Shown piece by piece: positions 52,901 through 61,107 of a stretch of 64,000 nucleotides of DNA (its first letter is position 1; each line of letters begins with the position of its first letter). The position numbers and the translations under genes are program-made. The stretch is from positions 2,146,001-2,210,000 of the forward strand of contig NZ_CP085442.1 in NCBI RefSeq assembly GCF_023824195.1, given 5' to 3'. The notes under the pieces are model-generated. The model was not told the origin of the DNA. It worked only from the letters and a program-made list of their open reading frames with translations, and searched no databases. The DNA is from Priestia megaterium. GTDB taxonomy: Bacteria > Bacillota > Bacilli > Bacillales > Bacillaceae_H.

Positions 52901-54462
52901 AAAATATAAACCGTGATGCACGAATCAGCGTCAAGCTCGTTTCAAAAGCAGGTGTAGGAACGATTGCTGCCGGAGTAGCAAAAGGAGTAGCGGATGTTAT
53001 TGTCATTAGCGGTTACGACGGAGGTACGGGAGCATCTCCAAAAACAAGTATTAAACATACTGGACTACCGTGGGAACTTGGCTTAGCAGAAGCTCATCAA
53101 ACGCTTATGTTAAACGGTCTTCGTGAAAAAGTAGTGCTTGAAACAGACGGGAAACTAATGACGGGTAAAGATGTAGTCATGGCAGCACTTCTAGGAGCAG
53201 AAGAGTTTGGTTTTGCTACGGCGCCTTTAATTGTTTTAGGCTGTATCATGATGCGTGCGTGTCACTTAGATACATGCCCAGTTGGAGTGGCAACGCAAAA
53301 TCCAGAGCTTCGTAAAAAGTTCCTGGGAGAAGCGGACCACATCGTTAACTATATGAAATTTGTTGCACAAGAAGTGCGCGAAATTATGGCTGAACTTGGA
53401 TTTAAAACAGTGGATGAAATGGTTGGACGTACAGACGTATTAAGCGTTAGCGAACGTGCAAAAAATCACTGGAAGGCTCAGCACTTAGACTTAACAACTC
53501 TTTTATATCAAGCTGAAGGTGTCCGTACCTTTAAAACACCTCAAAATCATAAAATTGACGAATCTCTTGATATGCAAAAGATTTTGCCTGCGGTACAGCA
53601 AGCAATCGAGCATAAGTATCAAGTCGAGTTAGAACTTCCAATTTCTAATATTAACCGTGTAGCTGGAACAATTGTAGGAAGTGAAGTTACAAAACGTTAC
53701 GGGGAGAAAGGTCTGCCAGAAGATACGATTACCCTTCGATTCACTGGCTCTGCAGGACAAAGTTTTGGTGCGTTTGTTCCAAAAGGGATGTCTATGTATC
53801 TAACTGGAGATGCAAACGATTATATCGGAAAAGGTTTATCAGGAGGTAAAATCATTGTTGCTCCACCTAAGGAAACAACAGCTGTGTCAGGTGAGAATGT
53901 TATCGTCGGGAACGTTGCATTTTACGGTGCAACAAGCGGTGAAGCCTATGTTAGCGGGCTAGCAGGAGAACGTTTTGCAGTTCGTAACAGCGGTGTGAAC
54001 GTAGTGGTTGAAGGAATTGGCGATCATGGCTGTGAATATATGACTGGCGGACGTGTTGTCGTATTAGGCGATGTAGGTAAAAACTTTGGTGCAGGAATGT
54101 CAGGCGGTATTGCTTACGTATTTGCTGATGATCAAGAAGCATTCAAAAACCTTTGCAATAAAGACATGATTGGGTTTGAGAGCTTAAAAGGCGAAGAAGC
54201 AGAAGAAGTAAAAGAGATGGTTTCAAATCATCTGAAATATACGAACAGTCATAAAGCAGCATTTGTCTTGGAAAATTGGGAACAATCACTTTCAAAATTT
54301 GTAAAAGTGATTCCGAATGATTATAAACGCATGATGAATCGCATTGAAGAGCAAAAAGCAGCTGGACTAACGGAAGAAGAAGCAGCTATGAGTGCGTTTG
54401 AGGAAAATGCAAAACAAGAAAAGAAAGCATCGGCAAAACAACAAGAAGCGGTAGCTCAGTAA
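49909..54462 (+). CDS. gltA: Glutamate synthase (GOGAT), large subunit
   Basis: A 1517-residue protein with the GOGAT domain order. An N-terminal class II glutaminase has the catalytic Cys22 in HDACGIG, exposed after removal of a short propeptide. A central domain (about 430-750) precedes the FMN/Fe-S synthase barrel (about 800-1200; GEGGEHPSRY, GAKPGEGGQLPG, and the CxxxxxC cluster CHLDTCPVG at about 1123) and the C-terminal GXGXG beta-helix (about 1240-1480). It makes glutamate from glutamine and 2-oxoglutarate. The start follows GGGGGAGAAG. Induced by GltC. Confidence 0.97.
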   Translation: MTYNQMPKAQGLYRPEFEHDACGIGLYAQLKGVASHDIVKKGLNMLCQLDHRGGQGSDPLTGDGAGLMVQIPHAFFKKTCVELNLPEKGRYGVGMIFFSNNEDERREIEAYINKLIEEEGQTLLGWRTVPVNAGKIGKVAKESCPYVRQVFIGANDSIQDDLAFERKLYVIRKQAENWAQARQNRFYFTSLSSRTIVYKGLLTPEQVDAFYLDLQDEDFTSAFALVHSRFSTNTFPSWERAHPNRYLIHNGEINTLRGNQNWMRAREQQFVSDAFGKDLPKVLPILDAEGSDSSMLDNALEFFVLAGRKPAHAAMMLIPEPWSENPHMSKEKRAFYEYHSALMEPWDGPTAISFTDGKQIGAILDRNGLRPARYYVTKDDYIILSSEVGVIDVEDENVLYKDRLSPGKMLLIDLEEGRIISDEEIKSEMAQAEPYQEWLDEQLVTLPEVQEEKSEYFDDLVIRQKSFGYTYEDIHKYLVPVITEGKDPLGSMGNDTPLAVLSDRPQSLFNYFKQLFAQVTNPPIDAIREQLVTSTMTLLGAEGNLLHPTKENIHRIQLETPVLTNDQTDQLKSAIHPDFKSAVISAVFTNDLKADLDRVFAEAEAAINAGASILVLTDREAGAQSVAIPALLAVSGLHQHLVRKGNRTKASIVVETGEAREVHHFAALIGYGADAINPYLTFATYQNEINAGTLNVSYDYAVEKYVKAVTEGVVKVMSKMGISTVQSYRGAQIFEAVGISAEVIEQYFTGTASQLGGIGLDVIAKEAKTRHDNAYVETIEQTLESGSDFQWRHTGEHHAFNPKTIHTLQWACRKGDYSLFKKFSESANEERIGFLRNLFSFNASRSSISIDEVESVDSIVKRFKSGAMSFGSLSQEAHETLAIAMNRLGARSNSGEGGEHPSRYTLDENGDNRRSAIKQIASGRFGVKSHYLVNADELQIKMAQGAKPGEGGQLPGNKVYPWVADVRGSTPGVGLISPPPHHDIYSIEDLAQLIHDLKNINRDARISVKLVSKAGVGTIAAGVAKGVADVIVISGYDGGTGASPKTSIKHTGLPWELGLAEAHQTLMLNGLREKVVLETDGKLMTGKDVVMAALLGAEEFGFATAPLIVLGCIMMRACHLDTCPVGVATQNPELRKKFLGEADHIVNYMKFVAQEVREIMAELGFKTVDEMVGRTDVLSVSERAKNHWKAQHLDLTTLLYQAEGVRTFKTPQNHKIDESLDMQKILPAVQQAIEHKYQVELELPISNINRVAGTIVGSEVTKRYGEKGLPEDTITLRFTGSAGQSFGAFVPKGMSMYLTGDANDYIGKGLSGGKIIVAPPKETTAVSGENVIVGNVAFYGATSGEAYVSGLAGERFAVRNSGVNVVVEGIGDHGCEYMTGGRVVVLGDVGKNFGAGMSGGIAYVFADDQEAFKNLCNKDMIGFESLKGEEAEEVKEMVSNHLKYTNSHKAAFVLENWEQSLSKFVKVIPNDYKRMMNRIEEQKAAGLTEEEAAMSAFEENAKQEKKASAKQQEAVAQ

Positions 54463-54478
54463 GAAAGGGGAGAGTACG

Positions 54479-55960
54479 ATGGGAAAACCAACAGGATTTA
54501 TGGAAATCAAACGTGAAAAAGGGAAGGAACGTGACCCGTTAAAACGTTTAGGTGATTGGAAAGAGTATGCTGCTCCTTTATCTGATGAAGCGCTAAGCCG
54601 TCAAGGGGCACGATGTATGGATTGTGGCACACCTTTTTGCCACATGGGAATGGATATTAATGCTTTTACTTCTGGATGTCCAATCTATAACTTAATTCCA
54701 GAGTGGAATGATTTAGTTTATAAAGGACGCTGGAAAGAAGCTTTAGAGCGTTTAATGAAAACGAACAACTTCCCGGAGTTTACAGGACGAGTTTGTCCTG
54801 CTCCGTGTGAAGGTTCCTGTACGCTTGCTATTTCAGATCCAGCGGTTTCGATTAAGAATATCGAACGCGCTATTATTGATAAAGGCTTTGAGAATGGGTG
54901 GATTACTCCGCGTATTCCCGAGAAAAGAACAGGCAAAAAAATTGCTGTTATTGGCTCTGGGCCAGCAGGCTTAGCAAGCGCAGATCAGCTGAACCAAGCG
55001 GGTCATTCAGTAACAGTATATGAAAGAGCAGATCGTGCTGGCGGTTTATTAACATATGGAATCCCAAATATGAAGCTAGATAAAGAAGTAGTGGAAAGAC
55101 GTGTTCGTTTATTGACGCAAGAAGGTATTGATTTTGTAACGAATACGGAAGTTGGAAAAGACATTACTGCTGAAGAGTTAAAAGAACAATATGATGCTGT
55201 GATTTTGTGCACAGGAGCTCAGAAGCAAAGAGATCTAGTATTAGAAGGTCGTGAAGCAAAAGGAGTTCACTTTGCAATGGACTACTTAACAACTTCAACA
55301 AAAAGCCTTTTAGACTCTAACTTCAAAGATGGTCAATTTATTGATGCTGAAGGAAAAGACGTTATTGTTATTGGAGGCGGAGACACGGGAGCTGACTGTG
55401 TAGCTACTGCTCTTCGTCAAAAATGCCGCAGCGTTGTTCAGTTTGGTAAACATCCTCAGCTTCCTGCTGAGCGTACGGAAGATAATATGTGGCCTGAATA
55501 TCCACATGTATTTAATCTTGAATATGCTTATGAAGAAGCACAGGCGAAATTTGGGGACGATCCACGTGAATATTCAATTCAAACGAAAAAAATCGTGGCA
55601 GATGAGCAAGGCAATCTAAAAGAACTTCATACGGTTCAAATGGAAAAAGTAAAAGGTGAAAATGGACAGTACATCTTTACCGAAATTCCAGGAACAGAAA
55701 AAGTATGGCCAGCTCAGCTTGTCTTTATTGCGATTGGGTTTGAAGGTCCAGAGCATCCGGTTCTATCAGCGTTTGGTGTTGAAACGAAAAACCGTCGCGT
55801 AGATGCAGCGTATGGAAATTACAAAACAAATGTTGAAGGTGTTTTTGCTGCTGGTGATGCTCGTCGTGGGCAAAGTTTAATTGTATGGGCTATTCATGAA
55901 GGTCGTGAAGTAGCTAAACAAGTTGATAGCCATTTAATGGGAGCAACTGTATTACCATAA
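54479..55960 (+). CDS. gltB: Glutamate synthase, small (NADPH) subunit
   Basis: A 493-residue flavoprotein. It has N-terminal Fe-S cysteines (CMDCGTPFCHMG, about 43-54, then CPIYN and RVCPAPCEGSCTL about 105-117), an FAD-binding GSGPAGLASA (about 160), an NADPH-binding GGGDTGADCV (about 300) and the C-terminal GDARRGQSL. It passes electrons from NADPH to the large subunit. It starts 16 bases after gltA behind AAAGGGGAG, one operon. Confidence 0.96.
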   Translation: MGKPTGFMEIKREKGKERDPLKRLGDWKEYAAPLSDEALSRQGARCMDCGTPFCHMGMDINAFTSGCPIYNLIPEWNDLVYKGRWKEALERLMKTNNFPEFTGRVCPAPCEGSCTLAISDPAVSIKNIERAIIDKGFENGWITPRIPEKRTGKKIAVIGSGPAGLASADQLNQAGHSVTVYERADRAGGLLTYGIPNMKLDKEVVERRVRLLTQEGIDFVTNTEVGKDITAEELKEQYDAVILCTGAQKQRDLVLEGREAKGVHFAMDYLTTSTKSLLDSNFKDGQFIDAEGKDVIVIGGGDTGADCVATALRQKCRSVVQFGKHPQLPAERTEDNMWPEYPHVFNLEYAYEEAQAKFGDDPREYSIQTKKIVADEQGNLKELHTVQMEKVKGENGQYIFTEIPGTEKVWPAQLVFIAIGFEGPEHPVLSAFGVETKNRRVDAAYGNYKTNVEGVFAAGDARRGQSLIVWAIHEGREVAKQVDSHLMGATVLP

Positions 55961-55961
55961 C

Positions 55962-55991
55962 AAAAAACCGTCACAATTGTGGCGGTTTTTT
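55962..55991. terminator. Terminator after gltAB
   Basis: AAAAAACCGTCACA / TGTGGCGGTTTTTT (one G-T pair), facing the convergent gene. Confidence 0.9.
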
Positions 55992-55993
55992 GT

Positions 55994-56473
55994 TTATCTA
56001 GGATTTGGTACTTCATTTCCTCTACGTAAATTTTCAAATGAAACGGTTAAAATCGTGTTGGTAATTCGAACTTGTGAAGCGGGGGAAACGCTGTATAAGT
56101 TAAAAAGTTCAAATATCCAGGGATCACGTTTTTTTAGCTGTCGCGCGGCTTTTTCGACGCGTTCGTTAATAGATCCGCTGTAATTGTTATAGTTATCATC
56201 AACAAACCTTACAATGGAACGAAATAAGTATTCTGTTAGTTTGCTATCCATCCCGCCTCGTTGAGCATCTCTGTAGATGGACTGATACTGGCGTTTTAAA
56301 ATTTTCATCACTCTGTCTACATCGCGTGTTGATCTAACTTCCTCTTCTTCATGCAGGACATAAGAAAATAAGTCTTCATTGTATCTATAAGGTTCTAAAT
56401 AATTTTCATTCGTAGTAGGAACCACTGGATGGTAGTAGCGTGGCATATAGGGGTAAACCCATTGACTGTACAT
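55994..56473 (-). CDS. Hypothetical protein with Tyr/Pro-rich N-terminus
   Basis: A 159-residue protein. It starts MYSQWVYPYMPRYYHPVVP, a composition seen in spore-coat-type proteins, then a charged helical domain (about 45-145; RVMKILKRQYQSIYRDAQRG). Start at ATG 56473 behind GAAGGTG. It follows the staygreen gene by about 50 bases on the same strand and may share its transcript. Family not recognised. Confidence 0.65.
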   Translation of the reverse strand: MYSQWVYPYMPRYYHPVVPTTNENYLEPYRYNEDLFSYVLHEEEEVRSTRDVDRVMKILKRQYQSIYRDAQRGGMDSKLTEYLFRSIVRFVDDNYNNYSGSINERVEKAARQLKKRDPWIFELFNLYSVSPASQVRITNTILTVSFENLRRGNEVPNPR

Positions 56474-56525
56474 GAAACATTCACACCTTCCTCGTTCATT
56501 TCCCATTAGTTTATGCACTAGAGTG

Positions 56526-57002
56526 CTAGCTACTGCATGTTTGTTTTAAATAAAATTTAGGAGTTTGATAATAGGACCACCCTCTAAATTCTTGATAAGT
56601 CGATGCAAAATAAATGTAAATCGGTGTATTTAGCAAGTCTGGATAATGTTGAAAAAACGCTTGGTCTCCGTAAAATATTGCTTCTAAAGCAAGCGGGAGC
56701 TCCCGGCGGAAAATGTGATAACGAAGCTGTGCTTGCTCGCGGCTGAACTCACCTCCGCTAACAAAAACTTCGCCTTGAATAACTGCTTGTCGGTCTGTTA
56801 CGTGAAGAGCAGCTAGTACTTCATCACGCATATTTTCATCTATCGCCTTGTTGTTATATGAGCATCCGATGCTTAAAAAAAGCTGACCGGTTGTATCAGA
56901 ATGAGTAAGAGTATATTTTCTTCCAGAAACCGGATAGGAGGAAGTAGCAGGGGGAATAAGAGTCGTAGAAAGTTTTGAAGAATTAAACGAACTCATAGTC
57001 AT
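56526..57002 (-). CDS. Staygreen-family protein
   Basis: A 158-residue protein. The segment GRKYTLTHSDTTGQLFLSIG (about 27-46), RDEVLAALH, and the later FRRELPLALEAIFYGD correspond to the staygreen family, named for plant chlorophyll (Mg-dechelatase) proteins but also present in Bacillus with unknown role. No tetrapyrrole genes lie nearby. Start at ATG 57002, five bases after AAGGAG; 56996 is an alternative. Confidence 0.75.
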   Translation of the reverse strand: MTMSSFNSSKLSTTLIPPATSSYPVSGRKYTLTHSDTTGQLFLSIGCSYNNKAIDENMRDEVLAALHVTDRQAVIQGEVFVSGGEFSREQAQLRYHIFRRELPLALEAIFYGDQAFFQHYPDLLNTPIYIYFASTYQEFRGWSYYQTPKFYLKQTCSS

Positions 57003-57198
57003 TGACACTCCTTTTTTTGAATAAATTTCAATATTATACGGCGCTATGGGCTCAGTTGTGATAAATGTCTACTTTCTTTCTGCAAGAAAGGCGTTTTGAT
57101 GTACTTTTTGAGAAATGGATGGTAATATTTAACTAAAATTATGCGTGTACAGTCCCCCAAGATTGTCTTCAAAAGCAAATGTGAATGGAGGTTATCAC

Positions 57199-58599
57199 TT
57201 GAATATCACGACGTTTGACGGTAAGTATGGAAACTGGTTAACGACTAAAAACCCTCTTCAATTTCAAGCAGCGACTGCCTATGGGAACATTGGGCTGGCT
57301 CCTATCTATTGGGGAACGAAAGAAGAAAAAAATGGATGGTATTACATGTATCAGCCTGAAGAAATAACGGGCGTTCAAGTAGAAGGTGAAGTTGACGGTG
57401 GTAAATTTCTCATTCGAATTCCTGATGACTGGAATGGAAAGTTAGTTATGTCAGGAGTTCCAGCTACCCGAGATGAGAAATCAACGGATTTACTGTTCAG
57501 CGACTATGTGTTGGCAAAAGGGTTTGCGTTTGCTGCTTCTGATAAAGGAACTCAGGGAGAAGAAGTGAGAGATGATCCATTTGCTAAAGCAAAGAACGCT
57601 CTAGTCAAAGAAGAAGACTCCATTAGAAAATGGCATATTCAATACCGAGAAGTGACAAAAATAGCTCAGAGATTTTTGTTTGAAAATTATCGTCACAAAC
57701 TTCAAAAAGAATTGACAGAATATTTTGATATAAAAACGTATGCGTTAGGTATTTCTAATGGGGGTTATGTTGTTCGCTATGCTTTAGAAAACGATGGAAA
57801 AAATGGAGAGCCTCAGCTTTTTAATGGAGGCGTTGAATGGGAAGGGGTTATGTGGCGAGCTGATCACGATAACTTGATTACTTCCCTAACACCTGTTGTA
57901 AATCATGCCGAAGAAGCACTGTATACGGTAGGTGAATCGCAAAAAGAAGCTTTGCATCGTTTGTATCAAGCAGGGTTGCCAAAAGGATCTGAGTTTTTAT
58001 GGCCATATCATGACCAGTATTATTGGTTTTTAACGCTTAATATATATAGAGATGAGTTTGACAGTCAAGCACCTAGAAGCATTCCATGGCAAAAATACTT
58101 GACGCTTTTTGAAAACGGAGTCAGAGATCGTTCGTTAGATTCTATTTTTGAAAAGTATGATTATCAAGAAAGGCCGCAAGATGTAAAGCAAAGAGTTCGT
58201 GAAATTGAAAATACAGGTGATATTTCCGTTCCGTTGATAAGCATTACAGGGTCGTTAGATGCTCTTATTTTTCCGGATATTCATGCTTATCCTTATGAAC
58301 AACTGGTAAAAGATTCTGGTAAGCAGCACCTTCATCGTCACTATGTAATTGAAAATGGAAACCACATTGATAGCTTAGTATGGAATCATCAAATTGACCC
58401 AGATCGAAAGCTTCAGCCTCTCCTGCCTTATGTGTATCAAGGATTTGAACTGCTATGTGATTGGGTGGAGAATTTTGAAGAACCTCCGAAAAATAAGAAA
58501 ATAAGTGCGCCTCTCAAGGAAATGCATGTAAAGGATCTAAAAACAGAGGAAGACGTGCTGCCGTTGACTACAAAGAAAAGCATATCAACAGAAAAATAA
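57199..58599 (+). CDS. Alpha/beta hydrolase (esterase; tannase/PHB-depolymerase-like)
   Basis: A 466-residue protein starting at TTG 57199 behind GGAGG. The nucleophile elbow GISNGGYVV gives the catalytic Ser (about residue 180), the likely acid is Asp in ITGSLDALIF (about 353) and the His is in ENGNHID (about 391). A large insertion between them (about 200-330) forms a lid. There is no signal peptide, so a cytoplasmic esterase is likely. The substrate is unknown: tannase-like or hydroxybutyrate-oligomer hydrolases are the nearest types by layout. A terminator follows. Confidence 0.72.
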   Translation: MNITTFDGKYGNWLTTKNPLQFQAATAYGNIGLAPIYWGTKEEKNGWYYMYQPEEITGVQVEGEVDGGKFLIRIPDDWNGKLVMSGVPATRDEKSTDLLFSDYVLAKGFAFAASDKGTQGEEVRDDPFAKAKNALVKEEDSIRKWHIQYREVTKIAQRFLFENYRHKLQKELTEYFDIKTYALGISNGGYVVRYALENDGKNGEPQLFNGGVEWEGVMWRADHDNLITSLTPVVNHAEEALYTVGESQKEALHRLYQAGLPKGSEFLWPYHDQYYWFLTLNIYRDEFDSQAPRSIPWQKYLTLFENGVRDRSLDSIFEKYDYQERPQDVKQRVREIENTGDISVPLISITGSLDALIFPDIHAYPYEQLVKDSGKQHLHRHYVIENGNHIDSLVWNHQIDPDRKLQPLLPYVYQGFELLCDWVENFEEPPKNKKISAPLKEMHVKDLKTEEDVLPLTTKKSISTEK

Positions 58600-58606
58600 A
58601 TCGTCG

Positions 58607-58633
58607 AAAACCGTGCCGAAGGTGCGGTTTTTA
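58607..58633 (+). terminator. Terminator after the hydrolase
   Basis: AAAACCGTGCC / GGTGCGGTTTT, GAA loop, T-run; two G-U pairs. Confidence 0.82.
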
Positions 58634-58759
58634 ATTTGGAAAAGCAACGTTTGAATAAAAACAGCTTTGGTGAATACAAAATATTATAGTACGATAAGAA
58701 CGGAACATACGTTATTTGTTGTTTATTTTCATCTATTTAAAATAAAAATTATAAAAACA

Positions 58760-58809
58760 TTGAACAAAACCGAACTTTTGTGTTAGATTAATAACTATAA
58801 TTCGTACAT
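58760..58809 (+). promoter_or_regulatory. folD promoter with PurR PurBox pair
   Basis: TTGAAC (58760-58765), 17 bases, TTAGAT (58783-58788). The spacer holds AAAACCGAACTTT (58766-58778), a full match to the PurBox AWWWCCGAACWWT. An imperfect inverted partner, ATAATTCGTACAT (58797-58809), lies 18 bases further on. PurR would repress when adenine nucleotides are abundant and PRPP is low. Confidence 0.75.
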
Positions 58810-58847
58810 TTATTAAATGGCTACAGTTGAAAGGAGCAAAAAACATC

Positions 58848-59702
58848 ATGACAGCGAAAGTAATTAAAGGAAAAGAAGTAGCGCAAGAACTGCGCGCCGC
58901 ATTAAAAGAAGAGGTAGCTCAATTAAAAACAAAAGGTATCGTTCCTGGTTTAACCGTGATTTTAGTAGGAGAAAATCCTGCTTCCCAATCATATGTAAAA
59001 GCAAAAGCAAAGGCTTGTGAAGAAATCGGTGTTGCATCTGAAATTATCAAACGTGACGTAACGATTACTGAAGAAGAGCTTTTAAACGAAATCCATCACT
59101 TGAATGGAAATCCATCTGTTCATGGTATTCTGATTCAACTTCCATTACCAAAACATATTGATGAAAAGGCAGTATTAAATGCTGTATCTCCTAAAAAAGA
59201 TGTAGATGGCTTCCACCCAGTAAGCGTAGGGAATATGGTTATTGGCGATGAGTGCTATTTACCATGTACACCACACGGTATCGTTGAGTTAATTAAACGT
59301 TCAGGTGAAGAAATTTCAGGTAAACATGCGGTAGTAATTGGACGAAGCAATATTGTTGGTAAACCAGTATCCATGCTGTTACTTCAAGAAAGTGCAACGG
59401 TAACAATTGCTCACTCTCGCACAAAAGATTTATCTTCTTTAACAAAACAAGCTGATATTCTTGTGTCAGCTGTAGGACAACCTAGACTTATCAAAGCAGA
59501 TGATATTAAGCCGGGTGCCATTGTAATTGATGTGGGTAACACAATGGAAAATGGTAAACTCGTTGGTGATGTTGATTACGAAGCGGCTTTAGAAGTTGCA
59601 GGTTATATCACACCAGTACCAGGCGGAGTTGGTCCGATGACCATCACAATGTTATTAAAAAATACGGTAGACGCTGCTAAAACAATTAACAACGTAAAAT
59701 AA
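58848..59702 (+). CDS. folD: Methylenetetrahydrofolate dehydrogenase / methenyl-THF cyclohydrolase
   Basis: A 284-residue bifunctional enzyme: LTVILVGENPASQSYVKAK (about 34-52, catalytic Tyr and Lys), GILIQLPLPKH (about 96), the NADP motif VVIGRSNIVGKPVSMLL (about 160) and the end PVPGGVGPMTITMLL. It interconverts one-carbon folates that feed purine and formyl-methionine synthesis. ATG 58848 follows AAAGGAG. The PurBox supports purine control. The stop runs into copy E of the repeat. Confidence 0.96.
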   Translation: MTAKVIKGKEVAQELRAALKEEVAQLKTKGIVPGLTVILVGENPASQSYVKAKAKACEEIGVASEIIKRDVTITEEELLNEIHHLNGNPSVHGILIQLPLPKHIDEKAVLNAVSPKKDVDGFHPVSVGNMVIGDECYLPCTPHGIVELIKRSGEEISGKHAVVIGRSNIVGKPVSMLLLQESATVTIAHSRTKDLSSLTKQADILVSAVGQPRLIKADDIKPGAIVIDVGNTMENGKLVGDVDYEAALEVAGYITPVPGGVGPMTITMLLKNTVDAAKTINNVK

Positions 59703-59713
59703 TAAGAAGTTAA

Positions 59714-59999
59714 AAAGAGGCTGAGACAAAGATATTTTCGTTGAAGGAAGATCCGAACGAGTTTGATTCTTGATTGAGAATCAAACCCGTTCGGATTTTT
59801 TTCATTGATAGGGTCAACATAGGTTTCATGTATGGAGGTGCTTCTAGCCGTTGATTGGAGGGCAAGGCGAAGACTCCCGCGGAAAGCGAAATCTTGCACG
59901 GAAATTAATAGCGGTGTTACAAGCGATCAATACTAGAGCATTTATCCAGTTTGTTCGTCTTTAGATTGGATTGATTTCGTTATGTCTGAATCTTTTTTT
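59714..59999 (+). repeat. Dispersed intergenic element, copy E (about 286 bp)
   Basis: It starts AAAGAGGCTGAGACAAAG 11 bases after the folD stop. The hairpin ATCCGAACGAGTTTGATTC / GAATCAAACCCGTTCGGAT (one mismatch) with T7 is of the same type as A and B. The core is shortened relative to C and D: the segment with ATGAGACCCCGCAGGAG is missing. The tail is CGTTATGTCTGAATCTTTTT. Head and tail are imperfectly inverted. Confidence 0.8.
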
Positions 60000-60066
60000 G
60001 TTTCAGTAATGGAATAAAAGCTAAAAGAATAGAATGTAACAACCTGTATAGAAAGAGGAGGAAGCG

Positions 60067-60666
60067 ATGGTTACATTACCTGCAACCGTATATTCTCAAC
60101 AAATGGTGAAGAAAAAGTTAAACGTTTACTATCCAGTTGTACATTTGACTAATCAAGCTGTTCAGCACAGCATGAACAGTAAAATTTTGCAGCGTACGAA
60201 TGAATTAATACGTCAGCAGGGATATGGAGAAAATCCGGATACAGAAGAAACGGGTTATTATGAGTTGAAAACAAACGAGCGAAATGTGCTCAGCTTAACA
60301 CTTGTCAATTTTGCTTATTCCGGGGGAGCGCACGGATTGACCGTGGTAGTTCCGTTAACGTTTAATGTGCTGACTGGAAAAACGTATCAACTCAAAGATC
60401 TATTTAAAAAAGACAGTAATTACGTGAGCGTTCTTTCTAAAATAGTAGGAGAGCAAATAAAAGAGCGCGATATTATGGTTCTTGGAGAATATAAAGGAAT
60501 TAAACCAGATCAAGATTTTTATATCGCCGATAAATCACTTGTGCTATTTTATCAGCTGTATGACCTGGCTCCTTACGCATATGGAATTCCTTATTTTCCA
60601 ATTTCTATCTATGCTATTCAAGATATTATTGAAGATGAAAGTCCACTTGGACAAATGTTTGGATAA
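60067..60666 (+). CDS. DUF4163/DUF3298 (RsiV-like) domain protein
   Basis: A 199-residue protein. A short N-terminal region (KKKLNVYYPVVHLTNQAVQHSMN) is followed by the DUF3298 pattern NFAYSGGAHGLTVVVPLTFN (about 88-107), TGKTYQLKDLFKKDSNYV, and YGIPYFPISI at the end, as in the outer domain of the anti-sigma factor RsiV and PdaC. No signal peptide or membrane anchor is visible, unlike those relatives. Ligand unknown. The start follows GAGGAGGAAG. Confidence 0.8.
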   Translation: MVTLPATVYSQQMVKKKLNVYYPVVHLTNQAVQHSMNSKILQRTNELIRQQGYGENPDTEETGYYELKTNERNVLSLTLVNFAYSGGAHGLTVVVPLTFNVLTGKTYQLKDLFKKDSNYVSVLSKIVGEQIKERDIMVLGEYKGIKPDQDFYIADKSLVLFYQLYDLAPYAYGIPYFPISIYAIQDIIEDESPLGQMFG

Positions 60667-60668
60667 AG

Positions 60669-60935
60669 TTATAAAAAATTGCGGTGCGGCCGTACGTATC
60701 TTTTTAATTCGGCCGCTAACTGCTGACGAAGCGAACGAACGCCAATCGCTTCAGCAATATCTTTTGCTACAGGAAATACCCCGATTTTAGTGATATGAAC
60801 ACGAAGATAACCCTCATACAAGCATCCTCGCTCCACATGCTTGATTTTGGTGCGTACAACAGCTTCTATTTTATCGTTTTCATTTTGCAAAGGGTAAGAA
60901 TCTGTAATATGAAAACGAAAAGAATATTCCTCCAT
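60669..60935 (-). CDS. Small hypothetical protein, 88 residues
   Basis: Begins at ATG 60935 (MEEYSFRFHITDSYPLQNEN), nine bases after AAAGG; the longer upstream frame is hydrophobic, lacks a ribosome binding site and is rejected. Predicted beta-strands come first, then a C-terminal helix with many Arg/Lys (LRQQLAAELKRYVRPHRN). Family not recognised. Its stop is three bases from that of the convergent DUF3298 gene, with no terminator between them. Confidence 0.6.
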   Translation of the reverse strand: MEEYSFRFHITDSYPLQNENDKIEAVVRTKIKHVERGCLYEGYLRVHITKIGVFPVAKDIAEAIGVRSLRQQLAAELKRYVRPHRNFL

Positions 60936-61107
60936 CACCATCATCCTTTTTTCTATGATATGTACTAGCATACTATACAAATAGTGAATCAGAAAAAATA
61001 AATGTGTCAAAAAGACAAAGCGCAAAGCAATCAAGGAAGCAGTTTCTTGCATCTAATGATCATTATTTGTGAACGATAACAGAAAAAGACAAAAAGCTGG
61101 AGTTGCG

